From Butyrivibrio sp. LC3010 (GTDB taxonomy: Bacteria > Bacillota > Clostridia > Lachnospirales > Lachnospiraceae): a stretch of 64,000 nt of DNA. A program made the translations under genes and the position numbers. Positions 8,483 through 17,164 of the stretch are shown here, in pieces. Below the pieces are notes generated by a model, which made no database searches, was not told where the DNA came from, and saw nothing but the letters and a program-made list of their open reading frames with translations. The stretch spans positions 1 to 64,000 of the forward strand of contig NZ_AUJU01000015.1 of NCBI RefSeq assembly GCF_000424385.1. Direction: 5' to 3'. Position 1 is the stretch's first letter, and each line of letters begins with the position of its first letter.

Positions 8483-9652
8483 TTAAATTGTCATCTTAAA
8501 TTCATAAACATCACCTTTTTTCAGTACTGAGTCTGCACCTGCTTCTGTGATTTCCAAACTCGCACCGCTCCAGCCATATCGGATTATTCCTTTAACAGAT
8601 TCATCATAGCTTGTAAAGATGAGATCAGATCCTTCTTTTGTTACAGTGCCTTCCACGGTTGCGGTACGATAAATTGAGATTGTTGCATTGTAGCCGGATT
8701 CCATGCTCTCTGTAATAATCAGCGAGCTGTAAATGTCGTCTGTGTCCTGGTCATCAACATAAGCACCGGTAATACTGCGCTTAGGGAGAGTGAAGGCTTC
8801 GCCATTTTTATCTGCAATAATTGTAGCAAGGTAGTAACATCTTCTTTTGGTGATATCCTTAAAAAGTGAAAGCTCAAGCATTGGATAGATGCTGCCACCT
8901 TCTTCTCTGGGACCAAGTGCTTCCGGAACAATTTTATCCTTTACGGAAATCCATTTTCGCTGTTCCTGAAGCAGGTTGTCCTTTGAAGCAGCATCAAGAA
9001 GCTTATTTACGCGGCTCCAGAGATTGTTGATCTCCGAATCCCAGATATCGAAGGAATGCTTTGCTGTCTGGTTTATTTCAACCTGGGTTTCTGCTTTTTC
9101 TGTGAGCTCGTTGAAGCGTCTCTCAAGGGCTTCAATCCCATTTAGCTCATCCTGTACTGTTGAAGCAGAAGAGGAGATTTCTGTAACAGCATCTTTTATT
9201 TCTTTATCGTAGTCATGGGATAAATCATCTGATAATACAAAGCTGTCAGCAATAGGATTGGAATAAACTACAGCATCATCTGACTGTGTATCTGTGTCAG
9301 CTGCGTCTGTTTCTGCCTGATCTGTATCATCACTGGCTTCCATATCAGTACTTATTGATTCATCGGAAACAGTGTCCTCAGATTCAGCATTGGCGGCTAC
9401 GTCAGAGCCGGCTTCAGAATCGCTGCCTTCGGGCACAGGTTCATCTTTCTCGATTTCAGGATTCTCTATAACTACATCAGGACGCATTTTTTCAGTATCA
9501 TCCTGAGCTATGGCATTATCCTGCTCATCAGTATTTTCCTCCTGATTTTCAACAACTTCACTATTTTGTTTTACATCAGAGTCCTTTATTGGGGTACAGC
9601 CATAAAGGCCGATCATAGATATGATCAGCGTTAAACAGAGTCTTTTTTTCAT
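8483..9652 (-). CDS. Lipoprotein with LprI-like (DUF1311) region
   Basis: A 389-residue predicted lipoprotein: charged MKKR, a hydrophobic core and lipobox LYGC with Cys19. Residues 22-145 are a highly acidic, low-complexity linker rich in Asp, Glu, Ser and Thr. Residues about 165-290 resemble the LprI N-terminal/DUF1311 domain (QRKWISVKD, LELSLFKDITKRR), a family that includes a lysozyme inhibitor. The remaining C-terminal part is a beta-rich domain I do not recognise. Upstream sequence contains TATATAAT as a likely -10 element and CAGGAGG as ribosome binding site. Binding partner unknown. Confidence 0.72.
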   Translation of the reverse strand: MKKRLCLTLIISMIGLYGCTPIKDSDVKQNSEVVENQEENTDEQDNAIAQDDTEKMRPDVVIENPEIEKDEPVPEGSDSEAGSDVAANAESEDTVSDESISTDMEASDDTDQAETDAADTDTQSDDAVVYSNPIADSFVLSDDLSHDYDKEIKDAVTEISSSASTVQDELNGIEALERRFNELTEKAETQVEINQTAKHSFDIWDSEINNLWSRVNKLLDAASKDNLLQEQRKWISVKDKIVPEALGPREEGGSIYPMLELSLFKDITKRRCYYLATIIADKNGEAFTLPKRSITGAYVDDQDTDDIYSSLIITESMESGYNATISIYRTATVEGTVTKEGSDLIFTSYDESVKGIIRYGWSGASLEITEAGADSVLKKGDVYEFKMTI

Positions 9653-9774
9653 ACAATACTAACCTCCTGTACATACAAGATGTATTATATAACTATGGCC
9701 ACTAAATAGAAAAGAAGTATTATAAAAGAATGTCGCTTTATCCTATATAAGAATATGCAGATTTTTATAAGAAA

Positions 9775-9799
9775 AACCTGCTGATTATATCAGCAGGTT
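9775..9799. terminator. Bidirectional terminator at the degV 3' end
   Basis: AACCTGCTGA pairs with TCAGCAGGTT around a 5-nt loop. The 3' arm includes the degV stop codon. The A-rich flank on the left gives a U tract for the minus-strand transcript (degV). Confidence 0.8.
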
Positions 9800-10626
9800 A
9801 CAACGATTCCTCCATCTCCGGCATAGGTAGTAGCAACTCCTGCACCATCAACTATCAGTACATCTTTGAAATTCACTTTTGAAAGTATAAGATTCTTAAC
9901 AACCTCAGCTCTCTCATAGCAATTGATATGAGTTATCATAAGGGTCTTTTCTTCCGGATTTTTGATACGTTTGGCAGTGAGCTCTGCCATCTTAATAAGT
10001 GCCTTTCTCATGCCGACACCCTGGCTCCACTGGGCGATCTCACCTTCAATTGCATAGCATACAGGCTTGATATTTAAGGTAGAAGCAACGATAGCTTTCA
10101 TACCGGTCAGGCGTCCGTTCTTTCTCAAGGTGTCAAGTGAATCCAAAACGAAGTAGGTATCCATACCATCACGGTAGGTTTCTACCTTTTTAACTACTTC
10201 TTCAAAGGGAAGACCTGCCTCTGCGTACTCCATTATCTTAAAGGCAATATTTGTCTGCCCGCAGCAGGCTGATAATGAATCAAAAACGTGAATGTTTTTC
10301 TCTCCAATGTCTTCGTGATAAAGGTCTTTTGCCAAAAGTGCACTGTTATAACTTCCACTGAGCTTGGAAGAAAGTGTTACTACGTAAACATCATCTGCAT
10401 CACATTCATAGGCCTTCTTATATCTGTCAGGTGAGGGACAGGCTGATTTTGCACAGGTTTCACATTCTGCCACTCTCTTTAAATAGTCAAGCTGATCGAA
10501 ACTCTCATCATCCAGAACAGTATAATCACCAACCTGAAGAATAAGAGGTATGATCTCGAAACGCTTGTCAGTGTGGTACTCAGCAGGTAAATCCGTGCAG
10601 CTGTCTACTACAATTTTATAACTCAT
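9790..10626 (-). CDS. DegV family fatty-acid-binding protein
   Basis: A 278-residue DegV protein. The family binds fatty acids and, as FakB, presents them to the FakA kinase for phosphorylation. Typical features are the N-terminal VVDSCTDLPAEY segment, the TLSSKLSGSYNSA loop (about residues 103-115) that contacts the carboxylate, and the C-terminal MITHINCYERAE. A FakA partner is not in the window. It is a single-gene unit with its own terminator; about 215 bp separate it from the divergent gene at 10.87 kb. Confidence 0.93.
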   Translation of the reverse strand: MSYKIVVDSCTDLPAEYHTDKRFEIIPLILQVGDYTVLDDESFDQLDYLKRVAECETCAKSACPSPDRYKKAYECDADDVYVVTLSSKLSGSYNSALLAKDLYHEDIGEKNIHVFDSLSACCGQTNIAFKIMEYAEAGLPFEEVVKKVETYRDGMDTYFVLDSLDTLRKNGRLTGMKAIVASTLNIKPVCYAIEGEIAQWSQGVGMRKALIKMAELTAKRIKNPEEKTLMITHINCYERAEVVKNLILSKVNFKDVLIVDGAGVATTYAGDGGIVVTC

Positions 10627-10870
10627 AATACATTTTTCCTTTCAAGTAATCCGTTAAGTACTGAAATGGCTATATGTGATGCCATGAATGCGTTAGCTTA
10701 CTAACATCATTAGGAACGGAAACCATGTAGTTTTTTACACCACATATTCTAGCATGAAAAGCAATATGGGTAAATAAACGGAGGTTATTATTTATCAGAA
10801 AATATTTAACGAGTTAATCAAGTATATTGTATAATTACAAGTGGACTATTTTTTGAGGAGTTTCAAAAAC

Positions 10871-11353
10871 ATGATTGCTTTAAAAATCAAAAATACCAGA
10901 CAGTTCATGAGTGTACTTCTTGCGTCAGAAGTTTTTGATGATTTTTTATTGGAGAGCGCTGAGCTTCACACAGCTAACACATATCACATTGATGGGAGAG
11001 TGAATAAAGAATTTTTTTTGGCAGATGATGAACAGATTCCGCCATATGATCTTTCGGAGTGGAGGAGCTTAAAGCCTGTCTGCTATGAGCTTATAAAGGG
11101 GAAAAGGACACCGCTTTCTTTTAAGTTTGTGATGTGCGTATCTCCGGATGAAAAGTTAAAGCTCCTGCAGGAAGAATATAACAGTAGCGTTTCATCACTG
11201 GTTTTTATGCTCAGATTTAAAGAGGGCGAGATAATTCTTACTACAGGTGTGGCGTTATCGGGATTCACACTTGATAAGTCCTTTGAAAAAATCTGGGATG
11301 ATTATATGAGACGTTTTCTTACAGGTGTGAATATTGATTTCGAAGAACTTTAG
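10871..11353 (+). CDS. DUF5721-like protein
   Basis: A 160-residue cytosolic protein resembling DUF5721, a family I know mainly from Lachnospiraceae. The start MIALKIKNTRQFMSVLL and the IDGR motif are typical. No catalytic motif or membrane segment is visible. The ATG at 10871 is preferred over the longer frame because GAGGAG is 10 bp upstream. TATAAT at 10828-10833 is a plausible -10 element. Function unknown. Confidence 0.7.
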   Translation: MIALKIKNTRQFMSVLLASEVFDDFLLESAELHTANTYHIDGRVNKEFFLADDEQIPPYDLSEWRSLKPVCYELIKGKRTPLSFKFVMCVSPDEKLKLLQEEYNSSVSSLVFMLRFKEGEIILTTGVALSGFTLDKSFEKIWDDYMRRFLTGVNIDFEEL

Positions 11354-11429
11354 ATTCTGGTTTTTCTTCAGAAAAACAAAAGGTTTTTAAATGTGGAGGT
11401 AGAAACAGAGTAATTATTTGGAGGTGAAT

Positions 11430-12521
11430 ATGATAAGACGACCTGATTATGTAAAGCCAGGATGTACAATCGGAATAACAGCACCATCTTTTGGTCCTTC
11501 AAGCGAGCCATACAGATCAATGTATTTTGTGGCTAAGAAGAAGTTGGAGGAGAGAGGCTATAAAATCGCTGAGGGGGATACTCTTTTTAAGAATGACGGC
11601 ATTGGTATAAACACTGATCCCAAGGTTGCAGCAAAAGAGCTGACTGAGTTTTATAAGAGAAGTGATATTGATGCTATAATTTCTGCCGGCGGCGGTGAGC
11701 TCATGAATGAGACAATAGCCAATGTGGATTTTTGGGCATTAAAGGACAGTAAGCCCAAGTGGTATCTGGGATATTCAGATAATACGAATTTCATTTTTCC
11801 TATGGTAACTATAGCTGAGGTGCAGGGAATTTATGGCCCTTGTATATCAGGCTTTGCTAAGAAATGGGAGCTTCCTGAGGAGGATGCGTTATCTCTCCTT
11901 GAGGGAACAAAGACAGAGTTTTCTGGCTATGAGAAATATTTAAATCCTTTCATAAAAGACGAAGAGAGCGGAGAGAAACCGGAAGAGCCTGTGGATTATA
12001 CCACGTACAATTTTGATGTACCATATGAGTACAATTCAAGAAAAGAGCTGACGAGCTTTTTATGTGACAGCAAAAAAGCAGTAAAGGCAGATCCGGAGAC
12101 AGAGATAGGTATGCAGGGAATCCTGCTTGGTGGATGCGCGGATGTTCTTGCAAACCTTGTTGGAACGCGCTTTGATAACATGAAGGAGTTCAATAAAAAG
12201 TACAAGGATATTATATGGGTTCTGGAAGCCTGTGATCTCACGCCGATGAGCTATAGAAGAACTATGTGGAACATGAGAGAGGCAGGATGGTTTGAGAACG
12301 CGAAGGGATTTGTGATTGGCAGACCTCTGGCAGCCTTTAATCAGGAGATGATGGGGGCTGATCACTATAATGCTGTTACAGATGTTGTCGCCGGGCTTGG
12401 AGTGCCGATAATCATGGATGCAGATATCGGACATATTGATCCCATGATTCCTTTAGTTATGGGTGCAGATGCGACAGTAAAGGTAAAGGGAAACGATATC
12501 AGAATTACATATACTAAATAG
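11430..12521 (+). CDS. S66 family peptidase (LD-carboxypeptidase / MccF-like)
   Basis: A 363-residue serine peptidase of family S66, which includes LD-carboxypeptidases that trim murein tetrapeptides and the microcin C immunity protein MccF. The nucleophile is Ser116 in LGYSDNTN; the Glu (WVLEACD) and His (ADIGHIDPM) of the triad are present. No signal peptide is seen, so it acts in the cytoplasm, in cell-wall recycling or peptide-antibiotic detoxification. An insertion around residues 150-205 (rich in Glu and Lys) fits the MccF-like branch. The ATG follows GGAGGTGA. Confidence 0.88.
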   Translation: MIRRPDYVKPGCTIGITAPSFGPSSEPYRSMYFVAKKKLEERGYKIAEGDTLFKNDGIGINTDPKVAAKELTEFYKRSDIDAIISAGGGELMNETIANVDFWALKDSKPKWYLGYSDNTNFIFPMVTIAEVQGIYGPCISGFAKKWELPEEDALSLLEGTKTEFSGYEKYLNPFIKDEESGEKPEEPVDYTTYNFDVPYEYNSRKELTSFLCDSKKAVKADPETEIGMQGILLGGCADVLANLVGTRFDNMKEFNKKYKDIIWVLEACDLTPMSYRRTMWNMREAGWFENAKGFVIGRPLAAFNQEMMGADHYNAVTDVVAGLGVPIIMDADIGHIDPMIPLVMGADATVKVKGNDIRITYTK

Positions 12522-12555
12522 TGTTTCGAAGATAACCGGTATTTGTAAATCCGGT

Positions 12556-12739
12556 GTTACTGTTCAGACAGCTCTGCGCACTTGCTGCGCTGAGCGTGAG
12601 AATGTTCTACGTCTTGAATATAGGATTTGCCCCTTTGCCGAAGGCAACTGGAATGGGCAAATCCAGTTGCTGTGAGCACCGTAAGGTGTGAACAGTAACA
12701 ATCCGGTTGCTGTGAGCACTGTAAAGTGTAAGCAGTAAC
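12556..12739 (+). mobile_element. Full GTTACTGTTC-ended repeat element (MITE/REP-like)
   Basis: The core 12556-12699 has terminal inverted repeats GTTACTGTTC and GAACAGTAAC. Inside is a perfect 10-bp stem, GGATTTGCCC with GGGCAAATCC, holding a second stem TTGCC-GAA-GGCAA. The last 40 bp (12660-12699) are duplicated with a few changes at 12700-12739, giving a third terminal copy (GCAGTAAC). No coding capacity. It lies between two genes, and a partial copy (7554-7626) and a diverged copy (61636-61777) are in the same window. Confidence 0.8.
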
Positions 12740-12775
12740 TTGCGAAGCGGCTTTTTATAAGTTAGAATATCTTTC

Positions 12776-13069
12776 ATGAACTCATTAGAATTATTATTGG
12801 TATATCTTGGAATAATGAATATTATTAGCTTTCTTGCCATGGGCAGTGACAAGAGGAAGGCTAAAAGGAATGCTTTCAGGACACCGGAATCAATCCTTTT
12901 TATACTGGCTGTTATGGGGGGCAGCATAGGCAGTATTCTCGGAATGTATATTTTCAGGCATAAGACTAAGCATTGGTATTTTGTGGTTGGAATGCCCATG
13001 ATCTTACTTTTGCAGATAGCATTAGTTGTGGCTGTAAAGATGTCACCGATAGAGGTCCTATTCAGGTAA
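12776..13069 (+). CDS. DUF1294 small membrane protein
   Basis: A 97-residue DUF1294 protein with two to three transmembrane helices (residues 5-20, 39-57, 68-88). The family motif MGSDKRKAKRN and the RTPE-LF-LAVMGGS-GS-LGMY-FRHKT-HW pattern are clear. Function unknown. No strong ribosome binding site is seen upstream of the ATG; the structured repeat element lies directly upstream. Confidence 0.85.
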   Translation: MNSLELLLVYLGIMNIISFLAMGSDKRKAKRNAFRTPESILFILAVMGGSIGSILGMYIFRHKTKHWYFVVGMPMILLLQIALVVAVKMSPIEVLFR

Positions 13070-13114
13070 TTTATTTAATAGGGAATTCTTATTTTATTAA
13101 GGGGATGCAGAAGA

Positions 13115-13921
13115 ATGCATATAGCAGTTTTTGATGATAATATCGCTGACAGAAGGCAGATGGAACGTTTGCTTAGGCGTCAGTCTGACAGATATCAAAA
13201 AGAGGGGAAGGAACATTTTTATATCGATCTATATGGTAATATCGAGGCGCTTATGCGTTTCCCTCAGCTATATGACATAATCTTCATTGATATGGCAGAG
13301 CCCGAGTCTGAGGATAGCCATTTTAAAAATGGAATGGATGTAGCAAAGCTCCTGTTTGAAGCCGGTGGATTAAAAAATGTTGTAATGTGCTCCTCGAAGC
13401 ATGACTATAAAGCGCTTGCAAAAGACGCCGGATTATTCGATGAACTTTTGTTTATTGATAAGCCCATAAAGGTCAAAGAGCTGGAGGATATGCTTACGGA
13501 ATGTGAGAGGAGACTCGGAGATCCTATTCCTACTCTTGAACTTAGAGGTGAGAAGGATACGATTTACGCCAGGGAGAATGATATCGTCTGTGCCGAGATG
13601 ACAAGTGAGCATCAGGCTGCTATATTTTTCTCAGATGGCAGAGAGCTTTCTATCATCGCAGATATTTATAATTTATATGAGCAGTGTGAGATTTTTACTT
13701 CAATATGCCCTATATCACAGAATGCTCTTATAAATGTGCTTCATATAAAGGATGAAGGCTTTGGCTGGGTCCTCATGGATAATGGCAGAAAAATAAAGGT
13801 AGCCTTTGCATACCGCGGTAATATCAAGGAAATAAGAAGACGCCTTGCTGCAAAGGAGGCTGAAGAGAAATCAAAAATGATCGAGAAGGTATCAAAGCAG
13901 ACAAATGCAAAAGTAAAATAA
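13115..13921 (+). CDS. Receiver-domain protein with LytTR-like C-terminus
   Basis: A 268-residue response-regulator-like protein. The receiver domain covers residues 1-130: acidic pair FDDN at 7-8, putative phosphoacceptor Asp59 in IIFIDMAE and the Lys of IDKP near 116. Residues 140-245 have the beta-rich layout of LytTR DNA-binding domains (EKDTIYARENDIVCAEMTSEHQ, then ISQNALINVLHIKDEG). The C-terminal tail is Lys/Glu-rich. No histidine kinase is adjacent; the orphan HPt protein at 7.9 kb is a possible partner. AAGGGGATG precedes the start. Confidence 0.7.
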   Translation: MHIAVFDDNIADRRQMERLLRRQSDRYQKEGKEHFYIDLYGNIEALMRFPQLYDIIFIDMAEPESEDSHFKNGMDVAKLLFEAGGLKNVVMCSSKHDYKALAKDAGLFDELLFIDKPIKVKELEDMLTECERRLGDPIPTLELRGEKDTIYARENDIVCAEMTSEHQAAIFFSDGRELSIIADIYNLYEQCEIFTSICPISQNALINVLHIKDEGFGWVLMDNGRKIKVAFAYRGNIKEIRRRLAAKEAEEKSKMIEKVSKQTNAKVK

Positions 13922-13958
13922 AACCACAAACCATTTAATACTGTTTTTTATTATAAAA

Positions 13959-13999
13959 ATATCCCGGGTGATCAGGAGTGATTCACCCGGGATATTTTA
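13959..13999. terminator. Bidirectional terminator between receiver gene and argG
   Basis: A 13-bp perfect stem (ATATCCCGGGTGA with TCACCCGGGATAT) with an 11-nt loop lies between the convergent genes. T residues follow on the plus strand and A residues precede, so it can serve both. Confidence 0.9.
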
Positions 14000-14018
14000 C
14001 TTGAACCAAGTAGTTAAA

Positions 14019-15245
14019 TTATTTATTTTTTCCTTCAACTTCCTGCATCTTCATTGCACGAACCTTGCAGGAAAGACCAAACAGATTTATGAAGCCCTCT
14101 GCATCGTGATGGTCATAGAGGTCGCCTGTCTTAAAGGAAGCGATTGACTCATTATAAAGTGAGTAGGGTGAAGAAGTACCTGCCTTGATGATGTTCCCTT
14201 TGTAAAGACGGAAGGTAACTTCACCGGTAACATACTTCTGAGTTGACTCGATGAATGCCTGCTCAGCTTCGCGAAGGGGAGTAAACCATTTTCCTTCATA
14301 TACAAGATCTGCGAACTTATTGCCCATATCCTTTTTCATGGTATAGGTATCGCGGTCAAGAATGAGCTCTTCGAGCTGCTGATGAGCTTCGTAAAGGATT
14401 GTTCCGCCGGGAGTCTCATAAACACCACGGGACTTCATACCAACGACACGGTTCTCAACGATGTCTACGATTCCGATACCATTTTCACCACCCAGCTTAT
14501 TGAGAGTGCGGATGATATCAGAAACCTTCATTTCCTTACCATTTACTGACTTAGGTACGCCGCCTTCAAAGGTCATTGTAACGGTAGTAGGTTCATCAGG
14601 AGCATCCTCGGGAGTGCATCCAAGGACAAGGAGGTGCTTGTAATTGGGTGCCTGTGCAGGATCCTCAAGCTCAAGGCCTTCATGTGATATATGCCAGAGG
14701 TTGCGGTCACGGCTATAGCTGCTGTCAGCAGAGAATGGAAGGTTGATACCATGCTGCTTACAATATTCGATCTCAGATTCACGGGAATCCATTGTCCACT
14801 TGTCACTTCTCCAGGCAGCGATGATCTTGATATCAGGTGCAAGTGCCTTGATTCCAAGCTCGAAACGGATCTGGTCGTTGCCCTTACCTGTTGCACCGTG
14901 GCAGATGGCAACAGCGCCTTCTTTTCTTGCAATCTCTACGAGCTTCTTGGCAATGAGCGGACGAGCCATTGATGTACCAAGAAGATACTTGTTTTCATAG
15001 ACAGCGTGTGCCTGAACGCAGGGAACTACATATTCATCACAAAACTCATCGATTACATCTAATATATAAAGCTTAGAAGCGCCGCAGCTTGTTGCTCTCT
15101 CTTCAAGCCCGTCAAGTTCCTCTTCCTGTCCGCAGTCGATGCATACGCAAACTACTTCATAATCATAATTCTCCTTGAGCCACGGAATGATCGCTGTTGT
15201 ATCAAGACCACCCGAATATGCAAGTATAACCTTTTCTTTAGCCAT
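14019..15245 (-). CDS. argG: Argininosuccinate synthase
   Basis: Joins citrulline and aspartate, with ATP, to give argininosuccinate, the penultimate step of arginine synthesis. The 408-residue protein starts with the PP-loop AYSGGLDTTAIIPWL and contains the conserved GATGKGNDQIRFE segment (about residues 117-129). It is divergent from argC; the shared 280-bp intergenic region carries ArgR-like boxes. argF and argH, needed for the flanking steps, are not in the window. Confidence 0.98.
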   Translation of the reverse strand: MAKEKVILAYSGGLDTTAIIPWLKENYDYEVVCVCIDCGQEEELDGLEERATSCGASKLYILDVIDEFCDEYVVPCVQAHAVYENKYLLGTSMARPLIAKKLVEIARKEGAVAICHGATGKGNDQIRFELGIKALAPDIKIIAAWRSDKWTMDSRESEIEYCKQHGINLPFSADSSYSRDRNLWHISHEGLELEDPAQAPNYKHLLVLGCTPEDAPDEPTTVTMTFEGGVPKSVNGKEMKVSDIIRTLNKLGGENGIGIVDIVENRVVGMKSRGVYETPGGTILYEAHQQLEELILDRDTYTMKKDMGNKFADLVYEGKWFTPLREAEQAFIESTQKYVTGEVTFRLYKGNIIKAGTSSPYSLYNESIASFKTGDLYDHHDAEGFINLFGLSCKVRAMKMQEVEGKNK

Positions 15246-15380
15246 GTCTTCCTCCTTTAATCAATACCGTCTGAATATCATTGCTTATCGAAAAAACAAT
15301 AATGTCTATTTATAATCTAACGGATTTGTTTTTGCTGTACAAGCCGAATATACATCATTGAATAATTATTTGCAATAGTT

Positions 15381-15445
15381 TTATGCATAAAAATTTATAA
15401 TATTCACATTTTATGCATAAATATAAATAATGCTTGCATAAACAT
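15381..15445. promoter_or_regulatory. ArgR-like operator region between argG and argC
   Basis: Three AT-rich sites resembling ARG boxes cluster here: TTATGCATAAAAATTTATAA at 15381-15400, TTTTATGCATAAATATAAAT at about 15409-15427, and TGCTTGCATAAAC at 15431-15443. The ATGCATAAAWAT core fits the Gram-positive ArgR/AhrC consensus as I recall it. Their position between divergent arg transcripts suggests arginine-dependent repression of both. Operator function is inferred. Confidence 0.6.
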
Positions 15446-15526
15446 GAGATGTTGATTATACTGAGTTGCAAAGCATATAATAAACGATGTATTGAGAATA
15501 ACGAATATATAAAGGAAGGCACGGTT

Positions 15527-16582
15527 ATGATTAAGGTAGGAATTATAGGTGCTACAGGATATGCGGGAGCTGAGATCGCAAGACTGATCTATTCCCATCC
15601 TGAGGCTGAGATAGTCTGGTACGGTTCAAGAAGTTATATTGATGAGAGATTCTCAACAGTGTATGGAAACTTCTTTAATGTAGTAGATGCTAAATGCATG
15701 GATGATAATATGGATGAGCTTGCGGATAAAGTAGATGTGATTTTTACCGCAACACCCCAGGGATTATGTGCCGGACTTGTGAATGACAATATATTAAGTA
15801 AGGTAAAGATAATAGACTTATCCGCTGATTTCAGATTAAAGGATGTAAAGATCTACGAGAAGTGGTACGGGATTGAACACAAGGCACCTCAGTATATAGA
15901 TGAAGCAGTGTATGGACTTTGTGAGATCAACAGGGACAAGATAAAGGATGCAAGAATTATAGCTAATCCCGGTTGCTATACGACCTGCTCAATTCTTACG
16001 GCTTATCCTCTTATAAAGGAAAAGCTTATTGATCCTTCAACTCTTATCATTGATGCTTTGAGCGGAACTTCAGGAGCAGGAAGAGGAGCAAAGACAGCAA
16101 ATCTTTTCTGTGAAGTTAATGAAAGCGTAAAACCCTACGGAGTTGCAAATCACAGACACACGCCTGAAATCGAGGAACAGCTGGGTTACGCAGCAGGGGA
16201 GAGCTTTAAAATTAATTTCACTCCTCATCTTATCCCCATGAACCGTGGAATACTTGCTACAGAATATGCATCATTGGTGAAAAAAGCTGATGGCAAGCTT
16301 CCTACAGCAGATGAGATAAGAGCAGCCTATGAGAAATACTATAAGGATGAGAAGTTTATAAGACTTCTTCCTGACGGAGTATATCCCGAGACAAGATGGG
16401 TTGAGACGAGTAATTATGTGGATATCGGATTTAAGATAGATGAGCGCACAGGCCGCGTTATCCTGATGGGAGCTATTGATAATCTGGTAAAAGGGGCAGC
16501 AGGTCAGGCAGTTCAGAATATGAACATTCTTTTTGGACTTGAAGAGAGCATGGGACTTGATTTTGTTCCTGCATTTCCATAA
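15527..16582 (+). CDS. argC: N-acetyl-gamma-glutamyl-phosphate reductase
   Basis: Reduces N-acetylglutamyl phosphate to the semialdehyde with NADPH. The 351-residue protein begins with the nucleotide-binding GATGYAGAE motif and has the catalytic Cys150 in ANPGCYTT and a His in VANHRHTPE. I start it at the ATG preceded by AAAGGAAGG rather than at the 31-codon-longer frame, whose extra residues are unlike ArgC. First gene of the argC-GNAT-argJ-argB-argD cluster. Confidence 0.97.
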   Translation: MIKVGIIGATGYAGAEIARLIYSHPEAEIVWYGSRSYIDERFSTVYGNFFNVVDAKCMDDNMDELADKVDVIFTATPQGLCAGLVNDNILSKVKIIDLSADFRLKDVKIYEKWYGIEHKAPQYIDEAVYGLCEINRDKIKDARIIANPGCYTTCSILTAYPLIKEKLIDPSTLIIDALSGTSGAGRGAKTANLFCEVNESVKPYGVANHRHTPEIEEQLGYAAGESFKINFTPHLIPMNRGILATEYASLVKKADGKLPTADEIRAAYEKYYKDEKFIRLLPDGVYPETRWVETSNYVDIGFKIDERTGRVILMGAIDNLVKGAAGQAVQNMNILFGLEESMGLDFVPAFP

Positions 16583-16591
16583 AGAATTGGA

Positions 16592-16624
16592 TTCCGAATG
16601 ATTTTTCCTTGTTATCGTTCGGAA
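16592..16624 (+). promoter_or_regulatory. Intercistronic hairpin between argC and the GNAT gene
   Basis: TTCCGAATGA pairs with TCGTTCGGAA (one G-T pair) around a 13-nt loop. No T tract follows, so it is not a standard terminator. It could protect the argC message from 3' decay. Confidence 0.4.
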
Positions 16625-16656
16625 AATCTATAAAGAAGATTAAGGTGGAGTAAGTC

Positions 16657-17103
16657 ATGGTACGCACAATGACCATTGAAGATTATGCAGAAGTTTATGC
16701 ACTGTGGAATTCTATAGACGGTTTTGGAATAAGGACCATCGATGATTCTTTTGAAGGAATATCGATGTTCATTAAAAGGAATCCCACAACCTGTGCAGTT
16801 GATGTTGAAGATAACAAAATAGTCGGAGCAATTCTGTGTGGACACGATGGAAGGCGGGCATGCTTTTATCATGTATGTGTGAATAAAGAGTACAGACGCC
16901 ATGGAATCGGTAAGAGAATGGTCGAGTTTTGCATAGAAAAGCTTAAGGAAGAAAAAATCAATAAGGTATGTCTAAACGCTTTTGTGACGAATAAAGTCGG
17001 CAATGCCTTCTGGCAGCGTATGAATTGGACCTTGAGATCAGATATGAACTACTATGACTTTACATTAAATGAAGACAATCGCACGGAATTTGTTACATGC
17101 TAA
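16657..17103 (+). CDS. GNAT acetyltransferase in the arg operon
   Basis: A 148-residue GCN5-related N-acetyltransferase with the acetyl-CoA motif VNKEYRRHGIGKRMVEF (about residues 75-91) and a C-terminal NAFWQRMNW segment. It resembles YpeA-type small GNATs. Lying between argC and argJ in the same direction, it could make N-acetylglutamate as an auxiliary synthase, but argJ can supply that itself, and the substrate cannot be read from the sequence. AAGGTGGAG precedes the ATG. Confidence 0.85.
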   Translation: MVRTMTIEDYAEVYALWNSIDGFGIRTIDDSFEGISMFIKRNPTTCAVDVEDNKIVGAILCGHDGRRACFYHVCVNKEYRRHGIGKRMVEFCIEKLKEEKINKVCLNAFVTNKVGNAFWQRMNWTLRSDMNYYDFTLNEDNRTEFVTC

Positions 17104-17164
17104 AGAGCTGGTTCACTTACTATTTAAAGCGGGTTAAAACTATTGTTTTGAAGGAGACAAAAAT

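Noticed and set aside
12607..12999. 130-codon minus-strand frame opposite the DUF1294 gene
   Set aside because: It overlaps the DUF1294 gene and the repeat element and shows no family features.
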